Shown one piece after another: positions 10,483 to 22,097 of a stretch of DNA of 64,000 nucleotides. The stretch lies in assembly GCA_947685225.1 (NCBI GenBank), contig CANTUV010000072.1, positions 1,922,001 through 1,986,000 on the forward strand, written 5' to 3'. Numbering within the stretch: position 1 is the stretch's first letter; each line of letters opens with the position of its first letter. The DNA is from Garcia nutans (taxonomy: Eukaryota > Streptophyta > Magnoliopsida > Malpighiales > Euphorbiaceae). A model generated the notes under the pieces. That model worked only from the letters and a program-made list of their open reading frames with translations, was not told the origin of the DNA and ran no database searches. Both the position numbers and the translations under genes were made by a program.

Positions 10483-13286
10483 TGTAACACCCCTTCCCAA
10501 CCTACATATGTAAGCTGAGTAGAGGCGCCACACTAACCTAATGTTGCTACCAATTTTACTTAGTCAAATTTTAGTTCCGATTTTTACAAAATTTTTGCCA
10601 TAGTTTCGCCTAAAAATTGAGTCCCAAGTGTCGACAAAACCGGTTTTTTTCTTATTTTCAAAAACATTTTACACAAACCAATGCAAACAAAATCATTCTC
10701 AGTACACTCCCAATAAATCCCCCTTGTAACCTCAACTACAACCTGCAAAAAGGATTTACACTTCTAGTACAACATAAAATAAAGGTTTTGTGACAACCCC
10801 CATATTTAAATATTACACAGCGGAAGTTATAAAATATTTACATATTTACAAATTCATATACATCAAAACTCAAGTTTTACAACACATAAAATTTATACAT
10901 GATTGGCAAGTCTGCTCTGATCTTTAAGCTCCCAAAATGGATTCTTCAAGGTCTACTCTCACTAGGTCTTGATGAACTCTCGGGTTCAACTCTATCCACT
11001 CTACTACCTGCGCGATTAAACACTATCGCGCTAAGCCAACGGCTTAGTAAGATAAAACATGCTAACGGTACGCTTTAATGAAATGCAATGCCACATATGT
11101 TATTGATAAAATCAACATCATAAATATAAAGTTAACCACACAATTATGCATTTCACAAATCATAGTCATATGAGCATACCACATTTCAACATCTTTTCAC
11201 ATTCAACATTAATCAATCATACTCCATAACCAACATCTCATTTCATTAAACTCATAACATTATTTAGGACATTCATATAACCTTGACACCTATGGGCCCA
11301 ACAAGTATTTAATACGATATTCAGAGTTCAGAGTTACTGCTTTGGTTCATAGTCACAATAATCACGCCCGTAGGCAATGTATATACATGTATCTCTATCC
11401 ATGGATAGTGTAACAGACCCAGTCTCTTGGATCATCAACTCAACACATATGAGGAGATCCTCAACCCGGCAAGACTGTTACAAATCATATATCTCATAGT
11501 GTAACAGACCCAGTCTCTTGGACCATCAACTCAACACCTATGAGGAGGTCCTCAACCCGGCAAGACTGTTACCTTTCATCATTTCTTAGGCATGCCACCC
11601 AAATCCAGAACTCTGAAACTGAATAACATATTAAACAAACAATTCATTTCCATTCTCAATTCTCATCACATTTAGGCAAACATGCCTTCTTTCTTTCAAT
11701 TACATCATCTTAGCCAATAACAATGGCTTCACATTTCATTTCACAATATAACATCTCATTATTCAAGTATATATATATATATCTCATCCATGATCACATT
11801 ATATTTCACATAGCATCATTCATAAATATCAACATTTCATTCCACATTACTCATGAAACACATTACCATTCACAATGCACAACATAACATTGTTCAATCT
11901 CAACAATGCAATTAGGGCAAAGAACAATTGATTATAACATTCATTGATTCAAGTGTGTTTAAAGTGTTTAGGGTTAGGTTTAAGGACCAACCTACTTTTG
12001 GAGAACCAAAGCAATGCAAGAAGAACAAAGAATTAAAACCCTAACCATAAATAGTACATTCTGGTTTTTAAACTCCATTTTATCCTTATTTTGAAAAATT
12101 GTATAAAATAATCTACTTGACTAAAAATTCTAAAATTTTTACAGAATTTATTCTTGTATCTTAAAATCATCCCTTTAAAATTTCAGATCAAACTGAACAC
12201 AAAATCTTGGTCAAATAGTTCACCTAACCAGACTGCCCCAATTGCCCTGCATCCTGGCAGCAGTTCTGAACTTTGTGAATTCCATAAATCAAATTCAATC
12301 AACGTGATTCCAAATTATTTTTCTCAAATACTAAACTCACTAAGCAACAACATATCCAAAATTCGATTGGATATGATTTTTCTACATTTTATTAAAAATC
12401 CCGAAATATAGCTGTCCCAGTTAAGGTACTTGCTGGAACAGGTCTAATGAAAATAATCTTTCTAAACTCATAACCATTCCAAAATCGAATCAACATATTT
12501 TTCAGTCATTCTAGACTCATAGAGGCACAACATATCAAAAATTCAATTCAAGAACATTTTTCTAAAATTAATTAAAAATCATACAAGTCACAGCCTTTAC
12601 TAATCTTAAAACAGAAACAATTTCACTAAACACCAATCTTACTCTTCCATCACCAACACCAACCCAACTTCTCATCTATCAAGAAAAATCAATACTTACA
12701 ATCATACCATAAGCAACTTAATCATACCACTTCAAAAGAATTGAAGAAATTAGAGAAAAGATCTTACCTTAGTTAAAAACTTCTTAAATCAACACTTGAA
12801 CACTTAATCTTTCTTCAATTTAAGCTTGAAATCATCAAAACCATCACTTGTCTCTTTCTTTCTCTTTGGCTATGGAGGGCCTGCCATCAACAAGAAGAAG
12901 AAGAAAAAATAATGAAGAAAACACAAGTCAAACCTTCTTTAAATATCCACCATGTGATTTTATCCAAGCAATTACCAAAGTGCCCTTATTCACATAATTA
13001 TCTTTTTGTCTTATATGTGCCCAATTAAGTAATTTACCAATCTCAAATAAATATCTTCTCTTGCATTGACCAAGCCTTTTGACCACTTTATATGTCATAT
13101 ATATTAACATATACACAACATATAAATTTGTCTCTAAACCCTATTTCTTCCCAAAATACATATACATATACTTTCTCTTCTCAATTTCTTTTCTCTTACA
13201 ATTTAACACATATATTCAATCCAATATATAACAATAACAACAACAACAATATGCAAAACTTCTAGGGCATAAATGAGGATATTACA
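10483..13286 (-). mobile_element. Solo Tekay LTR (2804 bp), target duplication GAAAG
   Basis: The LTR begins TGTAACACCCC at 10483 and ends GGATATTACA at 13286. GAAAG at 10478-10482 is repeated at 13287-13291, so this is a complete, TSD-flanked single LTR with no internal region, as left by recombination between two LTRs. It has the Tekay stem-loop at 11031-11047, a two-copy tandem module at 11408-11575, and the conserved block 12140-12440 shared with the LTRs at 43241, 50944 and 54428. The start (minus strand) matches the LTR ending at 867. Confidence 0.95.
11408..11575. repeat. Two-copy tandem repeat (about 90 bp) in solo LTR
   Basis: GTGTAACAGACCCAGTCTC begins both copies (about 11408 and 11499) and CAACCCGGCAAGACTGTTAC ends both. 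The copies differ by only a few bases, so the duplication is recent or homogenised. Confidence 0.85.
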
Positions 13287-13739
13287 GAAAGAATATACAC
13301 TTATGCTAAAATTCAAAAACCAATCATATTGAATAAATAAAAGAGCTCAGTTGGTTAAAAATCCATAAGGTATAATTATTCTACCAAATTTTGATCTAAA
13401 ATTTTAACTTTTTAGCTGAAAAATTTTAGTATATAAACCAACATATAAGAAATCTATTGTAAAAACATAACTTAATATATAATAACAATCCGAATTTCAA
13501 ACCATGAAATATCTCAAAACAAAACATAATCTTCAAAACAAAACATAAATATTCAAAATTATCATAAAATAATTTTAAAGTACCAAATTTCTCAGTAAAA
13601 CTAACAATTTAGGAAAATTTCCCCCAAACATGAAATACTAAAGTCCTTAGTGGTCTCTAGTAGCAGCATCATCACCGGGTGGAGGAGGCAGTGGTGGCAG
13701 AGCATAATGGAGTCCAAAATGAGAAAACAATGCCTTTAA
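13287..13739 (-). other. Athila A 3' untranslated region, part 2
   Basis: AT-rich sequence between the solo LTR and the stop of the extra ORF. A GGTGGAGGAGGCAGTGGTGG stretch at 13679-13698 is the only GC-rich spot; on the minus strand it is Pro-rich coding-like and may be the lost C-terminal end of the extra ORF. No gene is supported. Confidence 0.55.
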
Positions 13740-14958
13740 CTACTCACTGATTCCTATTATCTTAGTTGAAATAGTCCAGCCCTCATGCCAAACTCCGCCA
13801 AATCGTTGTTCCATGTTGTCAAAACACTGCTCCCATGCTTCATTCCTGTGGTTCATCTCATGTTCAAAAGAATCAAGCTTGTTAGCAATATAATCAAATT
13901 TATTAGGTGGTGGAATAGATGGACCGGCCTCGGACACTCGAGTAGGTTGTGGTTGTTCAAATGCTTCTTCAAAATCTCCCTCTTCTCCGAATAATTCCTC
14001 CTCATCAATGTTAATATCGGTATCAGGGGGTCCAAGAACTATATATTCGTTCCCTCTTTCTGTTGCTAATCTCATTGCCAAAATGGTACCTATATCAATT
14101 GTAGTTTTACTCGGAATAGGAATAAGGTGATCAAGACCTATATTAAGATAGGTAGCAATCCGGGTAATCATTCTCCCAATAATAATCTTACCGCTCAATT
14201 TAATGACCTCTTCACAGCGTTTAGCAAACCAATAACCAACATTAAAGACATTTTCTTCCATGGAACAATAAAAGAAATGCAATTCTTTTGAATTAACATT
14301 GCCTTGACCCAAAAATTATATTTTCCCAAACTACATGGATGTACCGGTAGAATGGGTTTGTAAAATTAGAGGCCTTTGGCATTTTACTATTAAATAATCT
14401 AATGCCTTTTAGTCTAGTCCATGTCTCATTTTCATCAAAATCACCAGTTCTACCAGGTGTTCCCTGCAAGTCTGATAATCCAAGTGCATCCCCAAATTCA
14501 AGCATTACCCAGTTATAATTCCAATTTCCCAATCTAAATTCCACTCTCCCATTGTGACCAGCTTGTCTATTTGATGGAAAAAATCTAAAACTACTTAAGA
14601 ATTCCAAGGTTAATTCAACATAGGTCAAGTAACACATGCTTGCAAACAAGTTCCATTGCATATCGGTGAACATTTTGAGCAACACATCATTCCATCATAA
14701 TTTTCTAATAACATTTGCATCAATGAATCGAGAAGGAACAATTTTTTGGGAACTTAAATCATTGTATCTTTTTCGTTGCTCCTCATCACTAAAGTGAATT
14801 TTTGGATACAAATGTGGTCCTTGATTTGGTGGAGATGAAGGTGGGGTTGGTGTTGAGGAAGACGATGATGATTCATCTTGACACCCTCTTTTTGATCCTC
14901 CATATTTTGATCCTTTAGGACCCTTTGATTTCTTGGTAAAAGTCTTACTTCTAACCAT
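13740..14958 (-). pseudogene. Athila extra ORF (ATHILA ORF-1 family), downstream of pol
   Basis: Three pieces in order make one protein of about 400 residues. The first has a basic, Lys/Ser/Pro-rich N-terminus (MVRSKTFTKKSKGPKGSKYG) leading to FSDEEQRKRYNDLSSQKIVP. The next carries the family's characteristic pattern (YVELTLEFLSSF, then FRLGNWNYNWVMLEFGDALG). The last reads from KELHFFYCSMEENVFNVGYW to a possible helical C-terminus. An in-frame stop lies at 14695 and a frameshift near 14300. It sits between integrase and the 3' LTR, where Athila elements carry the so-called env-like or extra ORF. I see no clear signal peptide or transmembrane segment, so nothing here shows an envelope function. 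Element B has no counterpart. Confidence 0.8.
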
Positions 14959-15117
14959 TTTGATGTTTGATTTGATGAAAAACTTGAAGAAATTTGAGTG
15001 AAATTGGAGTTTAGGTCGTGGGGTTAGAGGTTTGGGGTGTGGGTTTTAAATTTGGGTGGACAGGGCTGCAAAAAATGAAGGGAGAGAAAAAATGAGATGA
15101 ATATATAAGGTGGAGAG

Positions 15118-15433
15118 GCCATGGTCGTGGCCCATAATTGCCATGGTCATGGCATGGCAGTTAACTGGTAAAAATTGGCTTGCATGCATTGCCATGGTCG
15201 TGGCCCTTTGAAAAGCCATGGTCATGGGGTCGAGATCGCTACTACCCAAGTGTTCTTGTCTCGGTGCTATTTCTGGCAGACCTATTGGTTATCCCACGGT
15301 CATGGCGTTTGCAATGCCACGGTCGTGGGATTGGGTTCTCCACTAGATTTTCAAAAATTCTTCCCTCGGTTCCATTTTGATAGCTTCGATTTGATTTCCA
15401 CGCCCCTAGAAATGATCTACCATGGTCGTGGGG
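15118..15433. repeat. CCATGGTCGTGGC palindrome cluster between integrase and extra ORF of A
   Basis: About eight copies of CCAYGGTCRTGG, again in pairs about 22-25 bp apart (15118/15142, 15192/15215, 15296/15318, 15420). This is the palindrome family of A's LTRs, but in an internal spacer. Confidence 0.85.
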
Positions 15434-15534
15434 TCTTAGAAGCTCAAGTTTCATGAAGATTTGGTACCTAGAAAACAATTATAAAATAGTATTAGTTTTT
15501 TTTTTTAGAAAATGACTAAAAATGTAGAGAAATT

Positions 15535-15598
15535 GGGTTGCCTCCCGACAAGCGCTAAGTTTATAGTCGATAGCATGACATTCTTTTAGACGTTCAGT
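15535..15598 (-). other. Conserved post-integrase motif, Athila A
   Basis: On the minus strand GAACGTCTAAAAGAATG leads into AGCGCTTGTCGGGAGGCAAC. The same arrangement, GACGTC, TTAAAGAAG, then GGGAGGCAACCC or GGGTGGCAACCC, follows integrase in B (22036-22087) and D (62781-62829). Confidence 0.7.
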
Positions 15599-15656
15599 AA
15601 TTAAAATGATAGACATTTTCGATGTCTATTGGATCACCAATGAAATAAGGCTTCAA

Positions 15657-18623
15657 TCATTGGCCATTTACTTTAAAAATTTCTCCCTTTTGATTTTGTA
15701 TATATATCGCACCATGAGGATAGACCGTTACAATTGTAAACAATCCTAACCAATGAGATTTAAGCTTCCCAGGAAAAAGTTTTAATCTTGAATTGTACAA
15801 CAAAATGTGTTTCCCTTCATGGAATTGCTTGGGTTGGATTGACTTGTCATGCCATGCCTTTGTTTTTTCTTTGAAAATCTTGGCATTCTCATAAGCGTGA
15901 AATCGAATTTCATCCAACTCACTTAATTGCAAAAGGCATTTTTGTCTTGCTTCTCCTAAGTCCATGTTCAACTGTTTGATGGCCCAATATGCTTTATGTT
16001 CCAATTCTACAGGTAAGTGACATGCCTTTCCAAAAACAAGACGAAAAGGAGACATATCTATGGGGTCTTGTAAGCTGTTATGTAAGCCCAAAGTGCATCA
16101 TCCAATTTAGAAGGCCAATCCTTTCTCGAAGTGCTAATTGTTTTCTCCAAAATCCATTTGAGCTCCCTATTTGATATTTCTACTTGTCCACTGGTTCGAG
16201 GATGATAGGGTGTTGAAACCTTATGGTGTACCCCATATTTCATAAGAAGAGTGTCAAAGCTGTTATTGCAAAAATGGGTACCACCATCACTTACCATAGC
16301 TTTATGAACTCTGAACCTTGTGAAAATATTCTTTTTAATGAACTTAGTGACCACTTTAACATAATTTGTTGGACTTACGATGGCTTCCACCCATTTGGAC
16401 ATATAATCTACTGCTACTAGAATATACTGGTTATTGAATGAAGATGGAAAGGGCCCCATAAAATTGATTCCCCAAACATCAAAGAGTTCAACTTCAAGAA
16501 TTGAATTAAGTGGGATGCCTTCTCTTTTTTAAATATTTCTAGTTCGTTGACAATGATCACAAGACTAAACAAAAACTCTTGTATCTTTATACATTGTTGG
16601 CCAAAAGAATCTAGATTGCCAAATTTTAGCAATTGTTTTAGATGTACTGGAGTGACCACCACATTCTTTCGAATGACAAAACTCAAAAATAGTCTTAATC
16701 TCTTCTTCTAGTACACATCTACAAATCATTCCGTCCCCACAATGCTTAAACAAGAGTGGATCTTCCCAAATATAATTTTTGTTGTTGGAAAGAAATTTCT
16801 CCGTTGAGCATACGATAGGTCTGGTGGAAGAACATTACCTGCCAAATAATTAACTAAATGAGCATACCAAGGAATAGAATTCTGAATAGAAAAAAGCTAT
16901 TCATCAGGAAATGACTCATTGATAGGCAATTCTCCTTTATCCATTTGATTATCTAATCTTGATAGGTGATCTGCCATTAAATTTTCAACTCCCTTTTTAT
17001 CCTTTATCTCAAGATCAAATTCTTGAAGAAGAAAAATCCACCTAATTAGCCTTGGTTTAGCTTCCTTTTTGTTCATCAGACATTTATTACTGCATGGTCA
17101 GCATAAATAATAACTTTATAGCCTAAAAGGTAAGATCTGAATTTATCCAAAGCAAAAACTATAGCAAGCATTTCTTCTTCTGTTGTAGCATAATGGATTT
17201 GAGTGTTGTCAAGGGTTCAACTTGCATAGTAGATGACATGACTTTTCTTATCCTTTTTCTAACTCAAAATAGCCCCAACTACATGATCACTAGCATCACA
17301 CATGAGCTCAAAATGTAAAGACCAATCTGGTGGTGAGATGATAGGAGTTGTTATAAGAGCTGCCTTTAATATGTTAAAAGCAATTAAACATTCATTATAA
17401 AAATTAAAAACAACATCCTTACTTAATGATTCACATAAGGGTTTAGTAATTTTTGAAAAATCATTGATAAAACACCAATAAAATCCTGCATGTCCTAAGA
17501 AACCTCAAACTCCCTTTACATTAGTTGGTGGTGAAACCCTTTCAATAATTTCTATTTTAGCTCTATCTACTTCAATTCCTTCCTTAGACACCTTGTGTCC
17601 AAGTATAATTCCTTCTTCCACAATAAAGTGGCATTTTTCCCAATTGAGGATAAGGTTTGTATCTTCACATCTTTTAAGTACCTGTTCCAAATGTTGTAAA
17701 CAATTATAAGAATTGGAACCATAAACTGTAAAGTCATCAATAAAAATTTCAACAACTGATTCTATAATATTAGAAAATATAGCCATCATGCATCGTAGAA
17801 AAGTGGTTGGTGCATTGCATGGTCCAAATGGCATTCTTCTATAAGCAAAAGTGTCATATGGACATATGAATGTAATCTTTTCCTGATCTTCTGGTGTTAT
17901 AGGAATTTGAAAATAGCCTGAATATCCATCCAAAAAACAAAAATAAACATTACCTGTAAGTCTTTCAAGCATTTGATCAATAAATGGTAATGGAAAATCA
18001 TCCTTTCAAGTGGCTTTATTCAACCTCCTATAATCTATGTAAACACACCATCCAGTCACCATTCTGGAGGGAATTAATTCATTATTTTCATTTGTTATGA
18101 CTGTCATCCCTCCTTTCTTAGGAACTACATGTATAAGACTCACCCATGAACTATCAGAAATAGGATAAATTATTCCTGCATCTAGTAATTTTGTCACTTC
18201 TGTTTTTACCACTTCTCTCATATTTGGATTCAATCTCCTTTGATAATCTATCATAGGTTTGGGATTTTCTTCCTTTAAAATCCTATGCATGCATATTGAA
18301 GGGCTAATTCCCTTAATATTAGATATAGTCCATCCTATTGCTTTCTTATATTTTTTAATCATGTTCAAGGTTTGACTCATCTAAATTTCTGACAAATTAT
18401 TGTTAACAATAATAGGCAAAGTATTATTAGGTCCAAGAAATGCATACTTGAGATGAGTGGGTAGTGGTTTCAATTCTAATTCTGGAGCCTTTTTAATAGA
18501 AGGGGGAGGTAAGGCCTTACCTTTGTCAAGTGTTTCAAATTTTTTCATGTACATTCGTAGAGTTGTCTCTAAAGACAAAGCATAAGCGGCTACTTCTTTA
18601 TTTTCATCTTCTGGGGTTGGACT
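15657..18623 (-). pseudogene. pol: Athila A pol: RT, RNase H, integrase
   Basis: Minus-strand order: RT N-terminus (GISPSICMHRILKEENPKPM; YIDYRRLNKAT ending near 18006), RT palm (MLERLTGNVYFCFLDGYSGY, catalytic FIDDFTVYG near 17745), RNase H (FELMCDASDHVVGAI near 17310, TTEEEMLAIVFALDKFRSYL near 17150), then integrase. Integrase has a degenerate zinc-binding domain, core GPFPSSFNNQYILVAVDYMS (16459 down), TPYHPRTSGQVE, and a C-terminal GPY/F-like module ending at 15657. The frame breaks near 16070 and many stops interrupt it (for example 18381, 17505, 16754). Several stops replace expected Trp or Gln codons. Upstream protease coding continues at 18624-18901. Confidence 0.92.
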
Positions 18624-18901
18624 TTATGCAAGATAAGTTTTTAAAGGAATCTTAATGTTTTCCTCACAAATTTGTGCACACTCATCAATAACATCAACCA
18701 GAAAACAATTATCAAGAAATGCGGCATGCTTAGTTGCTTTAGCTAAATTAAATTCCAATTTTTCCTCTCCTACTTGCAAGGTGAGTTTCCCTCCACGAAC
18801 ATCAATCATGGCTCCAGTTGTAGCAAGAAATGGTCTTTCTAATATAAGTGGAATCTCCACATCTTCATCCATTTCTAGAATTATGAATTCTACTGGAATA
18901 T
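18624..18901 (-). pseudogene. Athila A protease, C-terminal part
   Basis: PVEFIILEMDEDVEIPLILE, then RPFLATTGAMIDVRGGKLTL, continues the protease domain whose N-terminal half lies at 29460-29816. The two halves are separated by element B, which inserted at AATAT. Together they form a retropepsin-like domain. This part ends at a stop at 18624, before RT. Confidence 0.9.
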
Positions 18902-20709
18902 TGGTGCGTGCCGCTATGCTATGGCAATTACCGCAAGTGCACGAGTCACCCAAGAAATATAGTAGTGAGTGAGTTATCGTTCCACTGGGGACAAGGCCAA
19001 GTACTAGTTCAAACCTTAACCATTGTAGCAAATTAATAGTTGTATGATGCTTTGTAATTAAAAACAACTAAATTAATAACTGGAAGTAAGGGAAAATTAA
19101 ATGTTATGCAAATAGGATTGATGATAATAATACTATCAAGATATTGAATCTCCCTAGCCTCAATGATATTTATGAACAATCAATTCAGTTAAATCATTCA
19201 ATAGAGTTGAGCTGGCATTCCTCTAACTTAGACTAAAACCTCTCTCGAGTGAATTAATCCCTAATCACTAAGTAGAGTGCCAGAATCTCTTCTCAAAACA
19301 CAATTAAATAGATCATGCATTAAGAACAAGGAATTATAAACCAAAGGATCTTGTAAGTCTATCTCTAGCACCCCAATCAATCCTCAACCCTTATGAGTAA
19401 TCAATTCATACTAAGCTTTCTCAAGTCAATAATATGAAAATTGCAACCAATCAATAAGCATGCTATTATCAATTAGAAATAAATCATTAAGCATCATAAG
19501 AATAAAACAACTCAATCAAATGATTCAACTAAATATAATTATTCAATCCATACAAATAAGTGAGGGTTCATCAATATCTAGATAGAGAAGGAATTAATTC
19601 ATGTTCAAAACCAAAAAAATAGAGCAAGATAAGTGAGTAAAAGAAACCAAACAATCCATGATGAATAATTTGTATTTCTTCACTTCAATCCTTGATTCTT
19701 GGTTTAGGGCTTGTACAAGATGTGTCTCCTTCTTCAAACTCAGCTCAAAACTCTCCTCTTTGCTTCAGTTGTTGGCTCCTTCTCCCTTGTTCCAGCCTTC
19801 ACGTTTCCAGCTCCAGAAAAAGTCCTCAAAAACTCTCTGTTCTTCTCTTTTTATTTTCCTCCAAAGCTTAAGACAATCTTCCAACTCACTTCCAACTCAC
19901 CTTGTCTCCCACATTCCTTTTGTTCCATCTCTCTTTTCCTCAAATTAGGCAAGCTTTTCTTTTGTCTAATGTTACTTTTGACCAAAACTAGTCTTTGTTT
20001 CCCACTTGTCTGTAAAAGAATTTGAACATTTCAAAGTTGCCCTAGGTGACACGGCCAAGCTTGCTGGTCGTGTCACCTTCTGTCCTTTCATTCCTTGTTT
20101 TCATCTAGGTGACATGGCCAAGCTATGAATGGCTTGGCCGTGTCTCTCATTTTTTTTCTTTGGGACACGGCCAAGCCACTTGGCTGTGTCCATCACTGCC
20201 TTCCTTCCTTTCTTTCTTTTCTCTTTGGCTTCATGGGGTGACACGGCCAAGCCACTTGGCCGTGTCACCTTCTGTCTGTTTCTTTTCTTATTTTGTTCTT
20301 TGGCTGGGCATGGGACACGGCCAAGCTTGTGGCTGTGTCATGTGACACAGCCACTGGCTTGGCCGTGTCACTTGCCAGTGTCAGCTTCTGTTCTTCATTT
20401 TTCCTTCTTTTCTTGGTTCCTTGGTTTTTTGCTCTTTGGGTGAGACATGGCCAGAGGCTTGGGCATGTCACCTGGCCATGTCATCTACTGCCTTGAAGAG
20501 ATTTTGAGGGACACGGCCAAGCTTGCTTTGTCTTGGCCATGTCTTGCTTGCTTCATGCTTTTTCTTCATTGTTTTGATCATCCAAGGGAGTTTTTGCACT
20601 TTCAAGTAAAACAAACACTTAAAACAAACTTTAAACCAAAATCAAATGAAACATTAACTAAAATCACATTAAAATCATACTAAAAACAAGTATAAAAACA
20701 CTCTTATCA
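18902..20709 (-). mobile_element. Athila B 3' LTR
   Basis: Matches 27613-29459 almost base for base, apart from small indels, one missing palindrome unit and several CpG losses in the palindrome cluster. It ends beside a polypurine tract at 20710. ORF-like frames across 20109-20496 are only the repeated palindromes read in several frames. Confidence 0.95.
20047..20550. repeat. GACACGGCC palindrome array, B 3' LTR
   Basis: About eight hairpin-capable units GACACGGCCAAG, 4-14 bp, CTTGGCCGTGTC (for example 20168-20190, 20241-20268). Some arms are decayed to GACATGG or GGCTGTGTC. The array faces the TATA-poor start region at about 19850. Confidence 0.9.
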
Positions 20710-20750
20710 AATACCCCACACTTAAATCCTTGCTTGTCCCCAAGCAAGGC
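20710..20750 (-). other. Athila B polypurine tract and 9-bp stem-loop
   Basis: On the minus strand TTAAGTGTGGGGTATT precedes the LTR. Directly upstream, 20728-20749 is a perfect inverted repeat, CCTTGCTTG / TCCC / CAAGCAAGG in plus-strand letters, giving a 9-bp stem and a GGGA loop in the sense RNA. Confidence 0.85.
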
Positions 20751-22097
20751 TAAAATCAAAACAAACTAAATACGAAAATTTTGTCAAGTTCAAGAGTTAT
20801 AAAAATGCATCAAGACTTCCCTACCCTTAATTATGCAATTAATATCAAATCGAACAAAATTGATACCAAAGCAATTAAGTGGCTTTCCATGCATAACCTA
20901 CATTGTCACTCCCTCACCAACTCTTAGAAAGTGTTTGATCAAGGTGGTGTTTACACTCATAACAATCAATGAAAGATTATTGCCATAGGCTTGCTTATCT
21001 ATCAAATCTCCACCACTTAATTACAATCAAGCATCAAAAAGGTCTTTTATTGGGTTGTAATGGGGCTAAGGTAGAGGCATGACATTTAGGAAATGTGAGC
21101 TTAATCATTAAGTTCAAGAGCACTTCAAGAATGAAGTAACCGATCATATATATATATAACCCAACGATCCTAAAACACCTTCCTCTTATGTACCCCTTGA
21201 CATTAGAGAGCTTTTCAAGGGAACTCACTTATTACATCTTGTAACATATTCCATCCCTTTTAACAATTATTCTTATTATTCTTCTTTTTATTTGATTTTG
21301 ATTTTTTTTATTTGCAATCTTAAACCTGCTAAATTTAACCCCACACTTAATTCAACACAACACTTGGTCATAAATGTTCTTAAAATGCTCTTGACCTAAT
21401 GAAAGGGTAATAGTTAAAACAACAAGGTTCAAGCTAATGATGTTGTGAAAAAGAAAGAAAAGGAAAAATGAAATAGGCTCAAAATTGGCTAACTAAGGTT
21501 AAAGATAGGGTTAGTCTTTTCAAGCTAAAGTGGGTTCACCTAATTTGCCTTAATCATCTTGATGCCAAATTGAATTTTTTTTTTATATAGTCTTAAAATG
21601 TATATCAAAGCAAGTTCTAGAAAATCATCAATCAAAGATGTTTTCCCACACAAAGAATAATAAGTTGATGGTTCAATTCCTCACTAGTTTAAAGGCAATG
21701 CAAGGAAAAACCAACAAAATTGACAATAAGCATCAATTCTACTCAATTATCAAATTCATGCTTCAAAAATTCAAAGGTCATCAATCAACAATTTATAACA
21801 ATTGAACTTTCCAAAATTGATTTATTCAAAGAAAAACTAGAAAAACATTAACTAAACCTAAACAAGGATAACTTAAAATAGAAAATGCACCCCACACTTA
21901 AAAATTCACATTGTCCTCAATGTGAGCATGCATACACTAAAAGAGAATTTAGATGAAACCCCAAAATATATATTTTCTTAATCAACTAAAAAAATACAAG
22001 AATTAAAGACAGAAAATTTAAAGAACGAATAAAATGGTGGGTTGCCACCCAGCACTTCTTTAACGTCGTATTAGTTGGACGTTCAGGGCAATTGTTC
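20751..22097 (-). other. Athila B 3' untranslated region
   Basis: About 1.35 kb of AT-rich sequence without a supported gene. It is closely similar to 58446-59495 in element C. Conserved islands are 21036-21077 (core TTGTAATGGGG) and the post-integrase motif at 22036-22087. The extra ORF seen in A is absent. Confidence 0.8.
22036..22087 (-). other. Conserved post-integrase motif, Athila B
   Basis: GAACGTCCAACTAATACGAC, then TTAAAGAAGTGCTGGGTGGC (minus strand), starting 11 nt after the last pol stop. It parallels 15535-15598 in A and 62781-62829 in D. Confidence 0.7.

Noticed and set aside
12154..12411. Conserved plus-strand ORF in Tekay LTRs as a gene
   Set aside because: No ATG in any of the four copies (TTG or similar), embedded in U3, no recognised domain. 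Kept only as a conservation finding.
13785..13994. Plus-strand ORF
   Set aside because: Shadow of the minus-strand Athila extra ORF.
20109..20496. Overlapping ORFs on both strands with repeated TRPSHLAVS-like peptides (also 28673-29246, 57388-57912, 60542-60977)
   Set aside because: They are the GACACGGCC palindromes read in several frames inside LTRs, open because the repeats lack stops.
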